This document shows positions 35,501-50,295 of a stretch of DNA of 64,000 nt, in pieces (within the stretch, counting starts at the first letter, position 1; each line of letters opens with the position of its first letter). Origin of the DNA: Eopsaltria australis (taxonomy: Eukaryota; Chordata; Aves; Passeriformes; Petroicidae); NCBI GenBank assembly GCA_034509425.1, contig JAVTVJ010000014.1, forward strand, positions 496,001 through 560,000. Direction: 5' to 3'. The notes under the pieces were generated by a model. The model was not told the origin of the DNA. It searched no databases and worked only from the letters and a program-made list of their open reading frames with translations. A program made the translations under genes and the position numbers.

Positions 35501-38500
35501 ACTAAAATTAATTGTCTTAATCATGTCTGGTCTGATACTAGGGAATTATGTTAATCAAGTGTATTTTCTCTATGGTCAGGTTTAGAGTGAGGATTAATTA
35601 TTTGTGGGTGTGGAATCAGTCATTTGGGGATTGTTCTTCGCAAAGATTTGTGACCACTGTGGTTGTTCAGTGGCCAGAATCCCTGATTCTTCAATCCTCT
35701 TGGATCCCCAGTTCAATCCCAAGGGCCTTGAGCAGCAGGAGTCAATCAGCTGAGTAGGCTGAAGAGTCTACAGTGTTTCCAGTGCCATTTTCTAGACTGG
35801 CACATTTGGTGTGGATTTCATGGCACATGAAATGCTGTGTATCCTTCTCTTCCAGCCCTTCACCCCAACCATCCACCTTCTGTTCTTCTTCCTGTTACCT
35901 GGGAAGCTGCAAGGCCTTTCTTCAGCATGTGGCCAGTTCATCCAGCAAAGGGGCTGGAGCTGGGACCACCATCATACTCTGACAGAAGTTAATGTAGCTC
36001 TAAAAAGTCAAGGGATCAAAAGTAATGTAAAGCTGCTAAAGCCTATCTTACTTGAGTTCCAAGACACTAAAGGAACTTGAATTGGGCTTATCCAGTTCAT
36101 CTGTTCAATGACTGACAAGCACATGCTTAAATTTAATCCTAGAGATGAAAGCATTTGGTAAATACTGTCCTAAATGGAGTTACGATTTAAATGTCCTTTG
36201 TGCATTTTCACATTGCTTAGGAGTTTCCTTTTTCTGCAGTAAGAGAAAAACAATAAAAATAAAGTCAGAAACAGAAGTTTGGCTGTAACTGTGAAGATCT
36301 GAGAACTGTGGTAGGACAAGATTTGTAGGTGGGGGTTTTAACTTAATTGGACTCTGTGGTATCAATGGAAAATGTAGTAAGTTTTTAGTCCCACAATAAT
36401 TCCCCTGTAAATGATGTATTCTTTTTATATTTCTGTACTCAGCACATTAGTGTGTCAACACTTGGAAAATAATATTGCCCACATTATAGGAGCTTTGGAA
36501 AGTTGTCATGCTGAGGAAGAATCAGTTCCTCTAAACTAGTCCAGTGCCAAGTGATCTGAAGGGTTAGAAAACATGATAAAAGTTACATTGTTTTCTGATT
36601 CCAGCTGATCCTGCATGCTTTAAGCAATGAAACTTGCCACTCTAATGCTGCTTTTAGGCTTGTCAATATTTGTGGGTGTAGTCAGACTTGTATGTTGGTT
36701 CCCATTCAGGATCCAGCAACGCTCCCTGGGTGGTGTGTGCCTGGGTTTGTGGCTGGGTTTGTAAGGAGGTTTTGCACTGCTAGGAGAAGGGTTTGGTTGT
36801 GCTCAATGCTCCCAAACATTGTGGTAGCAAAAAGCTCTGCTGGCTGTCACCCCTTTATTGAGAGGAGGCTGGGGACAAGGCAGTTGAAGTGAGGAAAGAG
36901 ATGCTTGGCTCTGGGATGAATTCCCTGACTTTTTGTCTCATGGAGCTTGGGGTTCAGCTTCAGGGCACGTTTCAAGGGGACGTTTATGCTCGGGGCCAGG
37001 TCTCCAGCACTGCTACGTGCAGCACTCCTGCCCTCACTGAGAGCCCCTTGCACAAAGCAAGTCTCAAAGGGCCTGGAAGTTTGTGGCACAGAGTGTGGCT
37101 CGAGGCCGTGTGTGCATGTTCTGTGCTCTGGGTGTGTTTTGATGAATGTGCTCCCCATCTGGACCCTGATCCTGCTGTGCAGATTACATAGGAACACACA
37201 CGCTCTTGAATACAGCATGTTGAACACTAATGTATGGGAATCCTGTAAGCAAACTTTATGGATGTAGCAGTTTTAACAAGCATGTTTTACAGAAAAATAA
37301 GAAAGCATATTTAGATGTTTGCTGATTTGTTTTGGGCTTTTTTTAATGATTACTGCAGATGTTACTGTTTTGAGGCATTTGCTTAATAAAAAGAGAAGAA
37401 AGAATGAAATAGGAGTGTTCAGTACAGTCAGCACCCTCTGAAGCTGAAAGCATTAGCGGTACACAAGTCCTTAAATATCATAAGTGTTTAAAGGAGGGGA
37501 AAAAAGTTAAATTTGTGTATTTTCCCTTCCCAAAGAGCAGATATGGATCCAAATAGAAAAATAATTTCCAGATATTTCCTGCAGAGTTCTAATGAAGCAA
37601 AGAATCAGATCACAGGAAAACTGAAAATACAGGCTACTTCTGATGCTTGGTCCATGTCTCTAAATTCAGATGATTGGACAGAACCTGTCAAAGATTCAGT
37701 TTTAATTACCTGCTTCTGATCATGGGCTGTGGAAACAAGGAACTGAAAGTGATGTGTAGTATGACCCTGTACATCGGTGTTCATGTTCTTAACCTCTGTG
37801 ACTGTAGATATTTCTCTTTCCTGTCCTAATGTCTGCTGTTCCATCCCTCTCACTGCCTGTTAGAGACACCATGAGGGACATCAGAGCAGAAGCAGAGTGA
37901 ACAACCAGTTCTGCATGTGGCACAGGGAGCGAGCCAGGGTTTAGGGAAAGTACCCAAGGGAAATCTGATCTCAAGGTGGGGCCTTGAGGTATCTGTGACA
38001 TCCGAGAGCAAGTGAAGTCATGGTGTGTGCTCTGCACTGGGGGAAGACCCCAAAAGCCCTGGAGAGGCTGCTCTGCTCAGCCTGAAAACCAGAGTTGTGT
38101 CACAGATGGGCTTCTTTGAGCTCGTTTGCTGTGGGGAAACTTTTTGCATTCCAGGACACAGGATCACCTCCCACCTGTGCCAGAATCCTAATGATGATGA
38201 AACTGGCTGCACTGAAAAATGCCTCTTACGTAACTCCTCCGCAGCTACTTTGTTCCAAAATTTTTAAAAAAATTATTATGTTTTTTTTATTTTAAAGAAA
38301 GGGTCACCTTAAACTTGATGAACTTTCACAGCCTGAACAAGCAGGGGACCGCGTGGAGAGCAATGTCTCTGCGGATGTACTTTTCAGTGGGAAAATTCAC
38401 TTGAGGCAGGAGTCTTAGGAAGACTTGATTGCATTTACTATTACAAAATCTGTCAACAGCAAAGACACCTTCACTGTTTAATCTTCCACTAGAGGGGAAA

Positions 38501-41500
38501 AAAAAGAAAATCAAAATACTTTTTTCTTTCCCAGAATAGCTATCTGGCAGAAAACTTGAAAAATGTGAATCCCCTTTTTTGATACCAAGTCACTTTGTTG
38601 ATGAACAGTGCTCCCAGCAAAAACTGGGAATGATACCAGACAAAGGATGCCCAGCATCATTATCTGCATTATATATCAATAGTTGTGCTTCCTTGCTTAT
38701 GAAGTGGATAACCTTGTGTGTCCTTAAAGTGTAAAAACAAAATACGCACCACCCTAAGGACACCTGGGACTCCACTTCTAAGAAGCCAAGAGAAAGAAAA
38801 ATATTTTATTAAAATATTATGAATTATTGTTAACATATATTTACATAATTTAATTCATCCCAGGAAACATGTAAAAGAAGGAAATTTTATACATATATAG
38901 TCATGAAGCCATCTTTTAATGTCATCATTTTGCTTTACAGCCCATCAGTACACTAGATCCATATTTGAGGGGAATTGCTCATTTTGTCTAATAACGAGAC
39001 AATTTATAGGGCTGTTATCCCTTAGATGGGATACTTGCCTGGCTGTCTTAGCCTAATCCTGCACTGGAAAGACAGTGTCTCTCAAAGATCCTGGTTTTTT
39101 GAGTGAACAGTTTAAAATGCTATAGCTTGTGGGCTAAGCAAATTGTGTCAATGGTGTTCCTCGAAAATTATTGCTCTTAGTAACTGACATTTAAGGCTTT
39201 GATATTTCTATTACAAGCTTCTCTTCTTTTCTTGGGAGTGCTTAACTTGTAATTAATTTTATTAGGTTGAATGTCATTAGGAAAGAAAATTGAAGCATCT
39301 TCAGGCTTCTTGTATATAGAAGCAATTTCTGTTAAAAGCCTTGTCTTTTGAATCTGTTCCTTTTTAGTCTGAGACAGTTTTGTAGTATTTTTGCAATTAA
39401 CAGTTACCAATTCAATAAGGACTTCTGGCATTCTTGGTCAATTGTTCACACAATCACAATTTTAAATAGAAAACTGCTAAGAATCTGATTATACTGGTGG
39501 AAATGAAGAGGGAAAGAAGGCTGAGGAAAGCAATGTGGTGTTAACAGTGTCTTCTAGAAAAATGAACTTATTGCAGGACCCATTATTAGAAGTAAAATCT
39601 CAGTGAATGCTGGGGTAAATCAGAAGGCAGAGAGACACCATTAGGGACACCAGCCTTGTGTGTGCTGTGTGTGAGTGATGAGGCTTCTAGTAAAATGTCT
39701 GCATTTGATCACAGAATAATCTTACTTGCAAAACCACGTGTATAAACAAAATCTTCTGTTTCAGAGCAAAGATAGGGCTAATTGTGTGGCTGCTGAACAA
39801 ATCTGCTTGACAGCACGTCCATTAAAAGGGCATTATGCTGGTGAGGAAATGCACTGAGGGATCCTGGAAATTGTTTGTCAGGAAGCTGAGCACTGTTTGG
39901 GTTAGCAGATGCCTGTGAACCACAGGTGCATTGTTTCCACTTCTTGTGGTTTTAATCTCTGCATTTGGAAATCCAGGAACACCTGCACTTCCTGACCATA
40001 TCTGCTGCTTTGCCATCTCTATTTCCCCCTCCGTCAGCAGTTGGCTACCAGACAAGCTTTAGATGAATAGCATTCACCTTACTTCAGAGTTGTTTTATGA
40101 TGCTGGTTAGATGAAATAGTTCCAGCAGATACTCTCAATAAGCAAAGGCCTGTACTCTCTGCAGTTCATTGAACCCATATGGATGAGAACAGCTGCAAAG
40201 ATGGGTTTGCTACCTGAGGCCAATGTTTGTGTTGCCAACCGCGACTCCAGCTTGCTGACCCTTGTATAATTCATTGCAGTTGAGGAAATGTTGCTCACAC
40301 TATTCCATTTTGTGATGAATGGCATTACTTAAAACTGATAGTCTTGTAAAGCAGTGGTGACTTCCCATGTCTGACAGATGTGAACAAAGAATACAGTCAA
40401 TAAATATTGCCATGTTCTAAAGGAAGATTCACTGCTCACAGTTGAGGGGGAGGAATTTCAGTGCAAAGAGAAAACAGGTGGAAATGAGGCTGGTATAAAA
40501 TCACAATTTAGAGGTTATGCTTAAGGATAGATCTTTGTGGGGATTCATGCATTGCAGGTCTCTGAATCATCCAGGTGTGGTGTTGCAGACACATATTTCA
40601 ATCTACTATCATGGAACAGCTCCTGCTTCACTGACCCTCTTACAGGAGCCAGGCAAGTAATTTCAGTGACCTTGCTGAGCTTAGACTTCCATGGAATTTG
40701 CCCAGAAAGGGAAGGATGCCTCAGGAAGGCCATATCTGGATAATAACATTTTCTACTTAGTACTATTGCTTTTGGGAATGTTTTTCATCCAGATGTTTCC
40801 CGGTGCATTTTTTTTGACATTTATTTTCAAAACTGACATTGAGTATTTTCTTGTTGTGTGAGAGCACCTGACCTCCTAACCAGTATCTCTGAACTCTGTG
40901 AGAAATCCTTGTAGGCTTTGCTGTTGGCCTCTGCAGGCAGCAGCCCCAGGTTCTGATGAGACAGGGATTAGAGCCAGAAAAAGGCAAATTCTTTGAAAGG
41001 TCAGGAATATCCATGAGTAGCCACTAAGAAAAGGGAAAGAGGAACTGAGAAGAGAGAGATACAAGTGTTTTAGCAGGTTTCTGTGAGAGACCTGGGCAGA
41101 AGTTATTACAGTCTCAGAGATGAGGATGGTGCCTGGAGAGGTGGAGTTAAGCAGATCTGTGAGTGGAAGGTACTATAAGGGGTGCAGGACATCAGTTTCA
41201 GTGAGGAACAAATTGAAGTGAGTGGTGGAAACAGGGTAAAAAGGGAGCAGATTCCTTTAATGTGAACCCTTCTTCCACAGAGCTGGTGTCCCTATGCTTT
41301 TAAGGTATATGAGCAAAAACAACACCATTGATCATATTTATGTAAGAATATCCAGGGCACAAAATCTCCTGGTATTTGCCCACATTTACCTTGTGATAGG
41401 TATACAATTGTTTCACAGTTTTCTGCTTAATTTCTTGCCACTTCATGCAGTATGAAAATAAATGAGATAGTGTTTCTATAGAATGTTATGGACAACTGCC

Positions 41501-42523
41501 TGATTCAAAGTCCTTTGGAAGCTGAGGTATGGATTAATATTTGTCTCCTATTCTTTTGTGGTGCTACCAGTGCACCAGCTGCAATGCTGTGGTTATTTCC
41601 CTAGAAATGTTTCATATCATTAAACTGTAACTTCTATTTATGGGGGAAAATAATTTTTCTCCAAGGCCCCTGTTCAAAAACCACAAAAATCTTTGCTAAA
41701 AAGCTGTTAAGAAGGTGCCTGAAGTTAAGTCCATGGAGTCAAATAAGAAGAGAAGTTTAAGTATCTGTATAGGCAGTGGCTGAAATAAGACGAAACCCAG
41801 TTAATAATCTAGTTTTTCATCCACACTTGCTAAAGCTTGCTACAGTGCAGAAATCAGACCATAAAAGTGTGTGCAATAATGTTAAAAATGAGTGATTCTC
41901 ATCTTGCTTGCGATAGAAGGAAAGGCAAAGGCCTCTCACCCACGGGCCGAGTAGCACAGCAGTGTGACCCTGTGCACCCAGTTCTGAGGCTGTGCTGCTC
42001 CTCAGCCCTGACTCAGCCCCGGGTCGGCCAGCAGGGATGCTCCTGAAGTTGCAGGTCTCATTGAAGCAGCTCTGACAAAGTAGATCAGATGTTTGTGGGC
42101 ACAGGTGTGTTTGCACTTAGATTGAGAAAAGGATTTTTGCTTTGCTTTGTTGTCACTAATGTTACATGTACTGAAATCAAAGCTTCAGCGCTGAAATGCA
42201 TTTGTAGTGATTTCTGCAGTTCTCTCTTGTTTCTTTACATTGTGGTGTACAGCCACAAGGGGCCAAATTAGAGATGGTGAGGCAGCTTTTCTGGGCTTAA
42301 CTTTGCAATTAAGCTGCTTTAAAAGATTTCCCATTTAAAATGCAAGTAAATAAGCCACAATAAAAGGTAAAATCATGTGAAACTAAATTGATATTCATTT
42401 GGACAGTAGCAATTCTTTTAAATTTATTGGATAAATCTGCACACCTTGAGTTTTCAGACTAGTAAAACAATGGTTGTCTTTTATATTTCATGTGAACTGG
42501 CCAACATAGTAGAAGGAGAAACT

Positions 42524-42544
42524 TTATTATTATTATTATTATTA
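42524..42544. repeat. (TTA)7 microsatellite
   Basis: Seven uninterrupted TTA triplets. Confidence 0.95.
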
Positions 42545-45500
42545 CTCTCTTGGGGTTTCCCAGTTGTTTGTGGAAAAGAAACACGGAACTGAGAACTCCT
42601 GAGCTGACCTGCAGGTGCTGTCCAGAGGTGATCTCTAAGGATGCCCAGCTAGCAGTGGTGTGCCTCTGGGTTTTCTTGCCTACGTCACCACTTTCTGTTT
42701 GACTTCCCCAAGGTGACCTTTTCCTTTTTCTTTGCTTTCTGGAAGTAGCAGCCTAGCTGGAACTCCTGCACAATAAATCTGAAAGCAATCTGGAGGTCTT
42801 GGTCATTTTCCAGAGAGTGCAATGGGCATGAGGCTGAACAGAATTTCACCTGTCTTTGGTGTTGCCACTGAGAGAGTGTAACTGAGACACATCAAACCCT
42901 TCCTCCTGTGGGCAGCTGAGCCCAGAGAAGGGAGACAAGAGAATGCAGAGGTGGCAAAGAGGAGTGAGTGGAAGTGGAAGAGTGAGGATGCTTGGGGAGG
43001 TGAACTAGTGGGACCAGGAGTTTCTCTGCTTATCTTCTTCCCTCGCCCCAAACAAGCTGAGGATCCTGCGGCCTCAAGGGAGGAGTGGTGGATGCTGTAA
43101 GTCCCTGCGTTGAGTAGGGAGTGGTGTTTCCTCCCTGCTTTGTGAGTCACGGGTACATTCAGTTGCAGCATCAGCTGATGCAGCTCCTTCGGTGGTGAAA
43201 AGGAGCCGGTGTTGGGAGCTCCAGGAGTTCGGGCAAGCTGCCAAAGTGTCTTTGCAGAGGCAGCGAGAAAGGGGAAACCAAGATCCTCCACTTTATCTCT
43301 CTGCCAAAACCGAATGGGATTTCATGAGACAAAGGAAGGGCACTTCACCACCTGCTGGGCTGCTTATCAAAGGCCTTCTACACACAATGGAGGTGTGAGA
43401 CCTTTTCAAAAGTGAGGTCACAAATGTCCTCTGAAACAGAAAGTATTGAGCAATCCAGATAGAAAAGTCATTTACCAAATTTTCTGGAAGTATCATTATA
43501 TGCACTTGTGTGTATATAAATGTGTACATAGATGTGTACAAGTATCTATGTACTTAAATAGAATGTCCACAGACCGACTGATGTAACATCAAAGGTGACA
43601 GCTCCTCACCATGCTTATCTAGACAGAAGCAACAGCAGAAATGGACGTGAAAATCAGACCAACATAATGCCTTAAAGAGAACTGAAAATCTGGTATGTAT
43701 TTCTTGCATTTTGCGTTTCACTTCCTCTGTCTGTTTTGTCTTTTGTCATTTTGTCATGTCTCTATTCAGATGCAAAGTCCTTAGGGAAGGCTGCATTTTC
43801 TTGGCTGTGTGACACAGTGCACTTCTGAAAGTTAATGACTAATATGAGAAATAAATATTCAGTGAAATGGCATTTTCATGATTGAAGCTTCTGTTACCAG
43901 TGACACCCATTACCAAACAGAAGGAAGCCTTAGGATTCTGATTGTGCTCTCACAAGCCTTAGAAATGCACCCACAGAACCTGTGGGAGGACCTTACTCCG
44001 TGAGGTAATCAGTCCCTTAGAAAATAAAAGCAGGGGACTCTTCGGGGACACACCTCTGTTGTTTGTGTGTATACAGACCTGACACCTCGACTGAGTCTTT
44101 GGCCCTCACCAATATTTTACAAATGTCTCTGTATTCGACTTGTTTCATGTATTTAAGTGCATTTAAAGTGTAATATTCATAATTTGGGAACTGTATTCAG
44201 TAACATGTTTCCAGTGCTTATTCCTGGTATGTGATACTGAAACATAGGAGATCAAGTACAGACACTGATTTTACTGCATAATAACAGATACAGCCTAATT
44301 GATTTATATATTGCAAAGCAATACAGTTGCACAGTTCTGTGGAACAAAACATGCCCTGGGACAGTGTATGTGGTATCCAACACCAAATAAATGCAGGAAT
44401 CTGTCAGTAGCCATAAGAAACAATTTTCATTTGGAAGTATAAAATGATACCTGACACCTAGCAGAGGTTCACTGCAGCTGGAGCTGAGCAAAGGAATGCC
44501 CTTTAATATAAAATAATAAACTCCTAATTCACTTGAAGTGCAATCTTTTTGAGTAGACCAATAAAATGACTTATCATCTTGCTGTCAATGCTGATAGAAT
44601 ATCTGTGTAAAAGGCCATGGATCACTGAGTGCCATTTATAACCATTCTTAGATCACTATTCAGTGGCTTTTAGAGTTTATTTTTTGGTAAAATGAAGTGA
44701 GAACTGCTCTCACCTTCAGCAGCCCTTAAGCTGGAGTTCAGTGTGTACCACTGAATAAATCTCAGTCTAGGGTTAGAACTGGGATTGGGGTCAGGCTTTC
44801 CAGAAGGCGTAAACTGAGAAATGGGTAAGAATGACACTGAGAGGAGCTGCCAAAGTAGCCTGAGAACAGCTGGTGGGATTGTCCTTGGCATTAGGTAATC
44901 CAGGCACGTGGTCACATTCCTGACGTAGTCTTCAGTCAAGAGTTAAGGACAAGATTAAGGTGGAAGCTCTGAGAATGAAATGTCTTAGTCATTAAGTAAT
45001 GCTCAGAAGGAGCTACCAAAGAAAAGTGAGGGATGCTATTAGTGTTTTGCCCCTATGCACTCCTTAGGGATGCCAGGAGCATCCTATGGCATAAATCTCA
45101 GCCCAAGTTTAGAATTCCAGGAGAGAGAGTGGAATGGTGCAGTGCAGCAAGCAGGAACAGGGCACCTGTTGGGAGGTGTGTGGCACCAGCGTGGTCCTCA
45201 GGGAGTGGGATCCCCACCACCTAAAAAGCAGAGTTGCCTCTGCAAAACAATAAACAAAAAAGTGCCTTGTTCCAACCTGTGTTCTGTTTCATGAGTTGAT
45301 AAGGCTGTACCCGATGTAGGAAAGAGGACCCAATCTGTGTCTATTTGTCATTAAAATGTGGGAATGGCCACATACACGGGCATGCAAAGGATGGAATCAT
45401 TGTGGTTTAAACAGCAGCTAATAGCTGAGAATAATCTAAGCAAGTGAGGTTAGGGGAAAGGTATTGATTTTGTGTCACACAAATGTAGGTAGAACATCTA

Positions 45501-48033
45501 AGCATTAAATAATGTTCCCAGGGCACTTTTCAGTGTGACTGGCTGAAAGAGGAGAGCACAACATATTTAATGATCTGTAGAACACAGCGTCCTTGAGGTC
45601 AATAATGTGTACTTAACCTTTAGGTTTTCCATGTTGTCTGCTTGTCCAGTTGGTTTATGGAGTGTATGCTAACATGACTGGGGATTTAAGGCAGTGATAA
45701 CTTGATCTCTCAAACAGTCACTGCTGTTGCATGTGGATGCTGGACAAATCCATGGTGAATTCTGCTGAGCTTTCCCTGGCACTGCCTGCAGCAACTGCTG
45801 CTACTCAGTCTGAGCCTTGTGCTCTGAATGCAAGTCAATAGTGTTGAAATTGTGAACACTAAGACTGCCATCTTAATCCAGTTTTACTTTGCCTTCAAAA
45901 TTTAAAATGAAAATAACCTCTTGTAGCCTTCAGCTTTTATCAAGGCACTTATGCTTATTTGGTCGCACAAATAATGATTAATTTATTTTAAAGAAGAAAT
46001 CTGATAAGAAATAAAGGCAGAACTTCTGTTGGCAGCAAGCACACCCCAGTTAAGACAAGACTTAAGATTTTTACAAAGTGATCCTTGTTAGACACTAAAG
46101 TTTAATGCCACAATGAGAGTAAGTACCACAATTCTGTGGAGTTTTACTTCTCTGGGAAAGCTTTAGATCATTCTTACAGGAGACCCACAGCTAAAATACT
46201 GAGCTGGCTGGCAACAGACATCGAGTTCTGTTTCCAGTTCTGGAAGAAGGTTCTGTGTGTGTGGCAAAAACTCAGTCTGTGATTCAGCAGAGCACTGAAG
46301 GCTGTGCCTTCACTTAAGCAGCAGACAGGCATTTCCATTTGCACAGAATTACTGTATTGTTTGGAAAATGCCAGAGTTCTTGGCTGGCTAAGGTCTCATC
46401 AGAGGAACTACAAATTTCACATGTGCATTTGCTTCTGAAGTAAACTAAAGAGGATAATTTTGTATTTCTAGCAAAATGTCTTTTCCCAGCTCCAAATTGT
46501 GGGGCAGAACAGGAAGTAATGACATTGTTATCAACATTCATCCTGATATCTAAAATATTCTGTACAGGCATAGTGCCTCTCCTCATTTCTTAATCAGAGC
46601 ATTGTCTCCCTGTATTGCTTTCTGAAAGGTTTGGATCAAAGTAATTAAAATTTTAAGGATATTTCAGAACACAGATCAAATTAGTATGATCTCATTTTTG
46701 TATTAATTTCCTTTTTATTTTCTTTATATTTATGAGTCATCTATTATTTGTGTTTATTAGTAACTGACTATTAGATATTTTTTCAAACAAAATCTGCAGT
46801 GTAATCTGAGTATTGGATAACTTGTTGGACACCAGGTTATGATCCTATGAAAACTTTTGCCTGAAGCAATGACTGTCTCCATATGAGTAGTTTTATCAAT
46901 TTATTCTTGTATACAAACACATGAAGTATAGATTTACAAAGTTATATTGTATGTACATGATGCTGAGTCTTTCAGGGGGATTTCTCTCACAGGAAGACAA
47001 TACTTTCCCTCAGTGACTTTTCCCCCTACAAGTAATCTGTCACTGTATAATTAAATGAGAAAGTAAATAATGTTATTATTTCTAAGCATGGACACAGTGC
47101 ACACAGTAACAAATCGGATTCAAAGAACAGCTGATGAGGGGATTTGTGGAGATCCTTGATGCAAAGTTTTAAGTCCAGTACAACCAAATACCTACTCTAA
47201 ATTGGCTGCCACTGTAATTAAAAGTATAAATGTTTCAAGCTGAATACATCCTATTAGTAAGATTTTAGGAAACAAAAATTTAATTTATTCACATTCGATA
47301 TGGTCTGTAAATGCCACCATTATATGCTTTCCTCTGGCCTTTGATTAGCTATGGATTAATAAAACTTTTATACCTTCTTTGTCAGCCTCATTTTGAACTC
47401 TGTTTTTGCATACTGTTACTATTAAATAAATGAATTAGTGTCCAGAAATGTGTCATGCATATTACCTAGCAGCAGGAAGCATAATACAGTGGTCAGCTCC
47501 CCAGGAGCATTATAAATCCTAACACGCTCAGTAACCTGCTCATGTGGACCTATTAAAAGCTTGATGATTTAGTGAAGCAGTATTTGTGCTTAACAATGGA
47601 ATTTTAGTTAATTCAAAACAAAGTAAATCATTTCCAATTACAGTATTTGAATATTCACTGTAGCTACATAAGGATGTGCAATGCTGCCAAGGAAAAAAAA
47701 AAGGCATTATAAAGGTTGACTGGAGTTTAGCGTTTCGAGTGGTTGTGGTACCTCAGCATCAAATGAACACCACTGTTTGTAAAACATATTTATTTGACAT
47801 AGCTGCTTCACTGGAGAGATTGCGAAGCTATAGTTTAGAACAGGCAAAACTTTCCAGAGACTGTGGAGACTTCAGTGACCAGAAAGGCTCCTGAAGGTGA
47901 GGCAGCAGCAGGAACAGGAGCCCCCCAGCCGAGGGAGCATTCAAATGGAGCAGGGCTGTCAGCAGAGATTCGGGATCAATTCAGTGGCATGTTTTGTATC
48001 TGTGCCTACACACACCACGTGTAGCCAATGTGC

Positions 48034-48048
48034 TGTGTGTGTGTGTGT
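48034..48048. repeat. (TG)7.5 microsatellite followed by CA-rich arm
   Basis: Uninterrupted TG run followed by ATACACACATGCACACA, so the region can fold back on itself. Confidence 0.85.
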
Positions 48049-50214
48049 ATACACACATGCACACAATGTTATTTATAGTGTGTACAATATTAGGCTGTTC
48101 CTTTTGAAAACAGTTCAATGTTTTCCAAATCTGTGTTTTCAACCCAGACTTAGAGGTGTGGCTATGCCTTACAATGTTGATATGCTTCGAGAAAGGCACT
48201 GGGTTATGTTTATGAAAACATAATTTCTTAAGGCTGGTAGAATCTAGACAAATAAACATCATATGAAAGCACACAACTGCATGAAGGGGACTTAGTAACT
48301 CTGTCTCTGCTCAGCTGACTTGCACTGTATGGTGCAGACAGACAGTGGGGAAATAGTGAAGTGCCAACCTCCAGGCAGCTTTTATATCTTAATTTATTCT
48401 CATTACTTTACAAAATTTATTCTGACAACGTCTTCCTTCATGAGTGACATTTGCTATCTTCAGATATAGTTATATAAACCTGTTGCTGTTAATTGGGATT
48501 ACATTATTCCTACAAGTGTCTGTCTGACTCTTGCAATCTTCAGGCCTCAATTCCATTAATAATCTTAAAAATATCAGTATTTTCTCCTTGTGGCTTATTG
48601 GTCTCAGCGTAATGACTTCTATTTGAAGATGGCGGCAGTCATGTGATATCACCTACTTATTAAAGTCCTGATTTTGGAGCCCAAGTTCAATGATAAAGTT
48701 CAATGACAAAGGCTCTTAGGGTTTCTAACTACTAAAGCAACAACTTTGTCTCTACACAGTACCTGTTATTATGCCAACATTAAGTTTGTTCTACAGAAGT
48801 GAATTTTTGAAGAATATTGATGATAGGGCTTTGCACTAGCAGTGTTATTCTGGACTACATATCATATATCCACACCCCTCCAGGCATATGCAGGATCTTT
48901 CCATAGAAAGCATAAAACACAGAGCAGGAATCTTGTCTAAACATCTCATATATTCTGGCAACTTTGACAGAACTGTGAAGATGGAGATCCTCCCAAAATG
49001 CCAATGCAGAGATCCAGCCCTGGTGATTATGGAGATAGGACTCTGAAATTAAATAGATTCCCATCCTCTAAACTTTTAGAAGTGTTCTTTTTACAGCTAT
49101 GTAAAAGCTAAAATCTTTTTAGAAGTCTCATAAGCTAATAAGCTGTCCTGTCTTCAGGGTTCTTTGATGTCAGATCATTGTGCACTCTGAAGTTCTTGTC
49201 CAGTGCATTCATCAAACAGCTTTTTCCATATCTGAGCAGTCTGGGGACACCTTTCACTTCTCAAAAAAGGGAAATGTGCTGTATCTTCAGCAGGAATTGG
49301 CTCCAGAAACTCTGGAAATTTCCCAGTGTTCATAGTCAAATGACAGATCTTTCAACAGGATGCGAAGGGACAAATTGGGGTTTATTTGTAAAACTAGTTA
49401 ATGAGTAGTTTATATATGTCAAGAAAGGTAATAAGCTTTAATCATGCTTTGCATTTGGTTAAACCCAGTGATGCACATTTCTACACCCACCTGTGAAATT
49501 TGTGTGGTTTTTATCTCTGACTTGTGTTTAAGAAAATGGGAGCTGTCCACACTTAGTATTCTCCAAACTGAGTTTGTTTAAACTCACGTTTCACTGAATA
49601 CATAGACATAAATTTTTTTCTTCTTAGTACCTTATGTCTGTCTAGGTATGTCTTTGTGCATGTGGATGAGCAATTTGTTCCCAATAGTATAAGAAACATC
49701 TGTAAAAAGGACATATTTCACTGACAGTGGCAGCGTGCCAGGAATATGCCCCAAGTCCTGCTCTCAAGGACACGAGTTTGTGCCTCAGCTCAGACACTGT
49801 GTGTGGGGAAGGAAAACGTAAGCCCAGTTTAATGCATATTTACAAGATCCCTGCTCTCTTCAGTGTGGTGTAATGAGTACCCAATGTGCAGTTTGTACCA
49901 CTGTTAAAGGCGCACTGGTGGAAACACCAAATGAAACGAACATGCTAAAATATTGTAATCTATCCCACAGGGTGCTGTTCTTCAAGAGCTTGGTGATTAG
50001 AGGTTTTGTTTTCATGCAGCAAACGTTAGTTATTCATATAAAAGTCCTGCAGAGAGACTGAGGGACTTACACAGGCTGTGTTTTCTCAGGAGATGGGGCT
50101 GGGGCAGGGTTGTGTCTTCCATGAAGAGACCCATCACTGAAGAGCATGGGGAACCTCTTCAGGCTTTGTACCATGGCTCTGCTTTCGATCATGTGCATAA
50201 ACAGGTGTTCTGCA

Positions 50215-50295
50215 GAGTGGTTGACTTAATTCAGTCAATTTAATTGATAATTAGAACTGACAAATAAGAGATCAATGCAAATCATGAGGATAGAA
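50215..50295. promoter_or_regulatory. Candidate POU/homeodomain site cluster
   Basis: TTAATTCAGTCAATTTAATTG, GATAATTAGAAC and a perfect octamer ATGCAAAT (50275-50282) fall within 80 bases. Short, so chance is possible. Confidence 0.25.
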
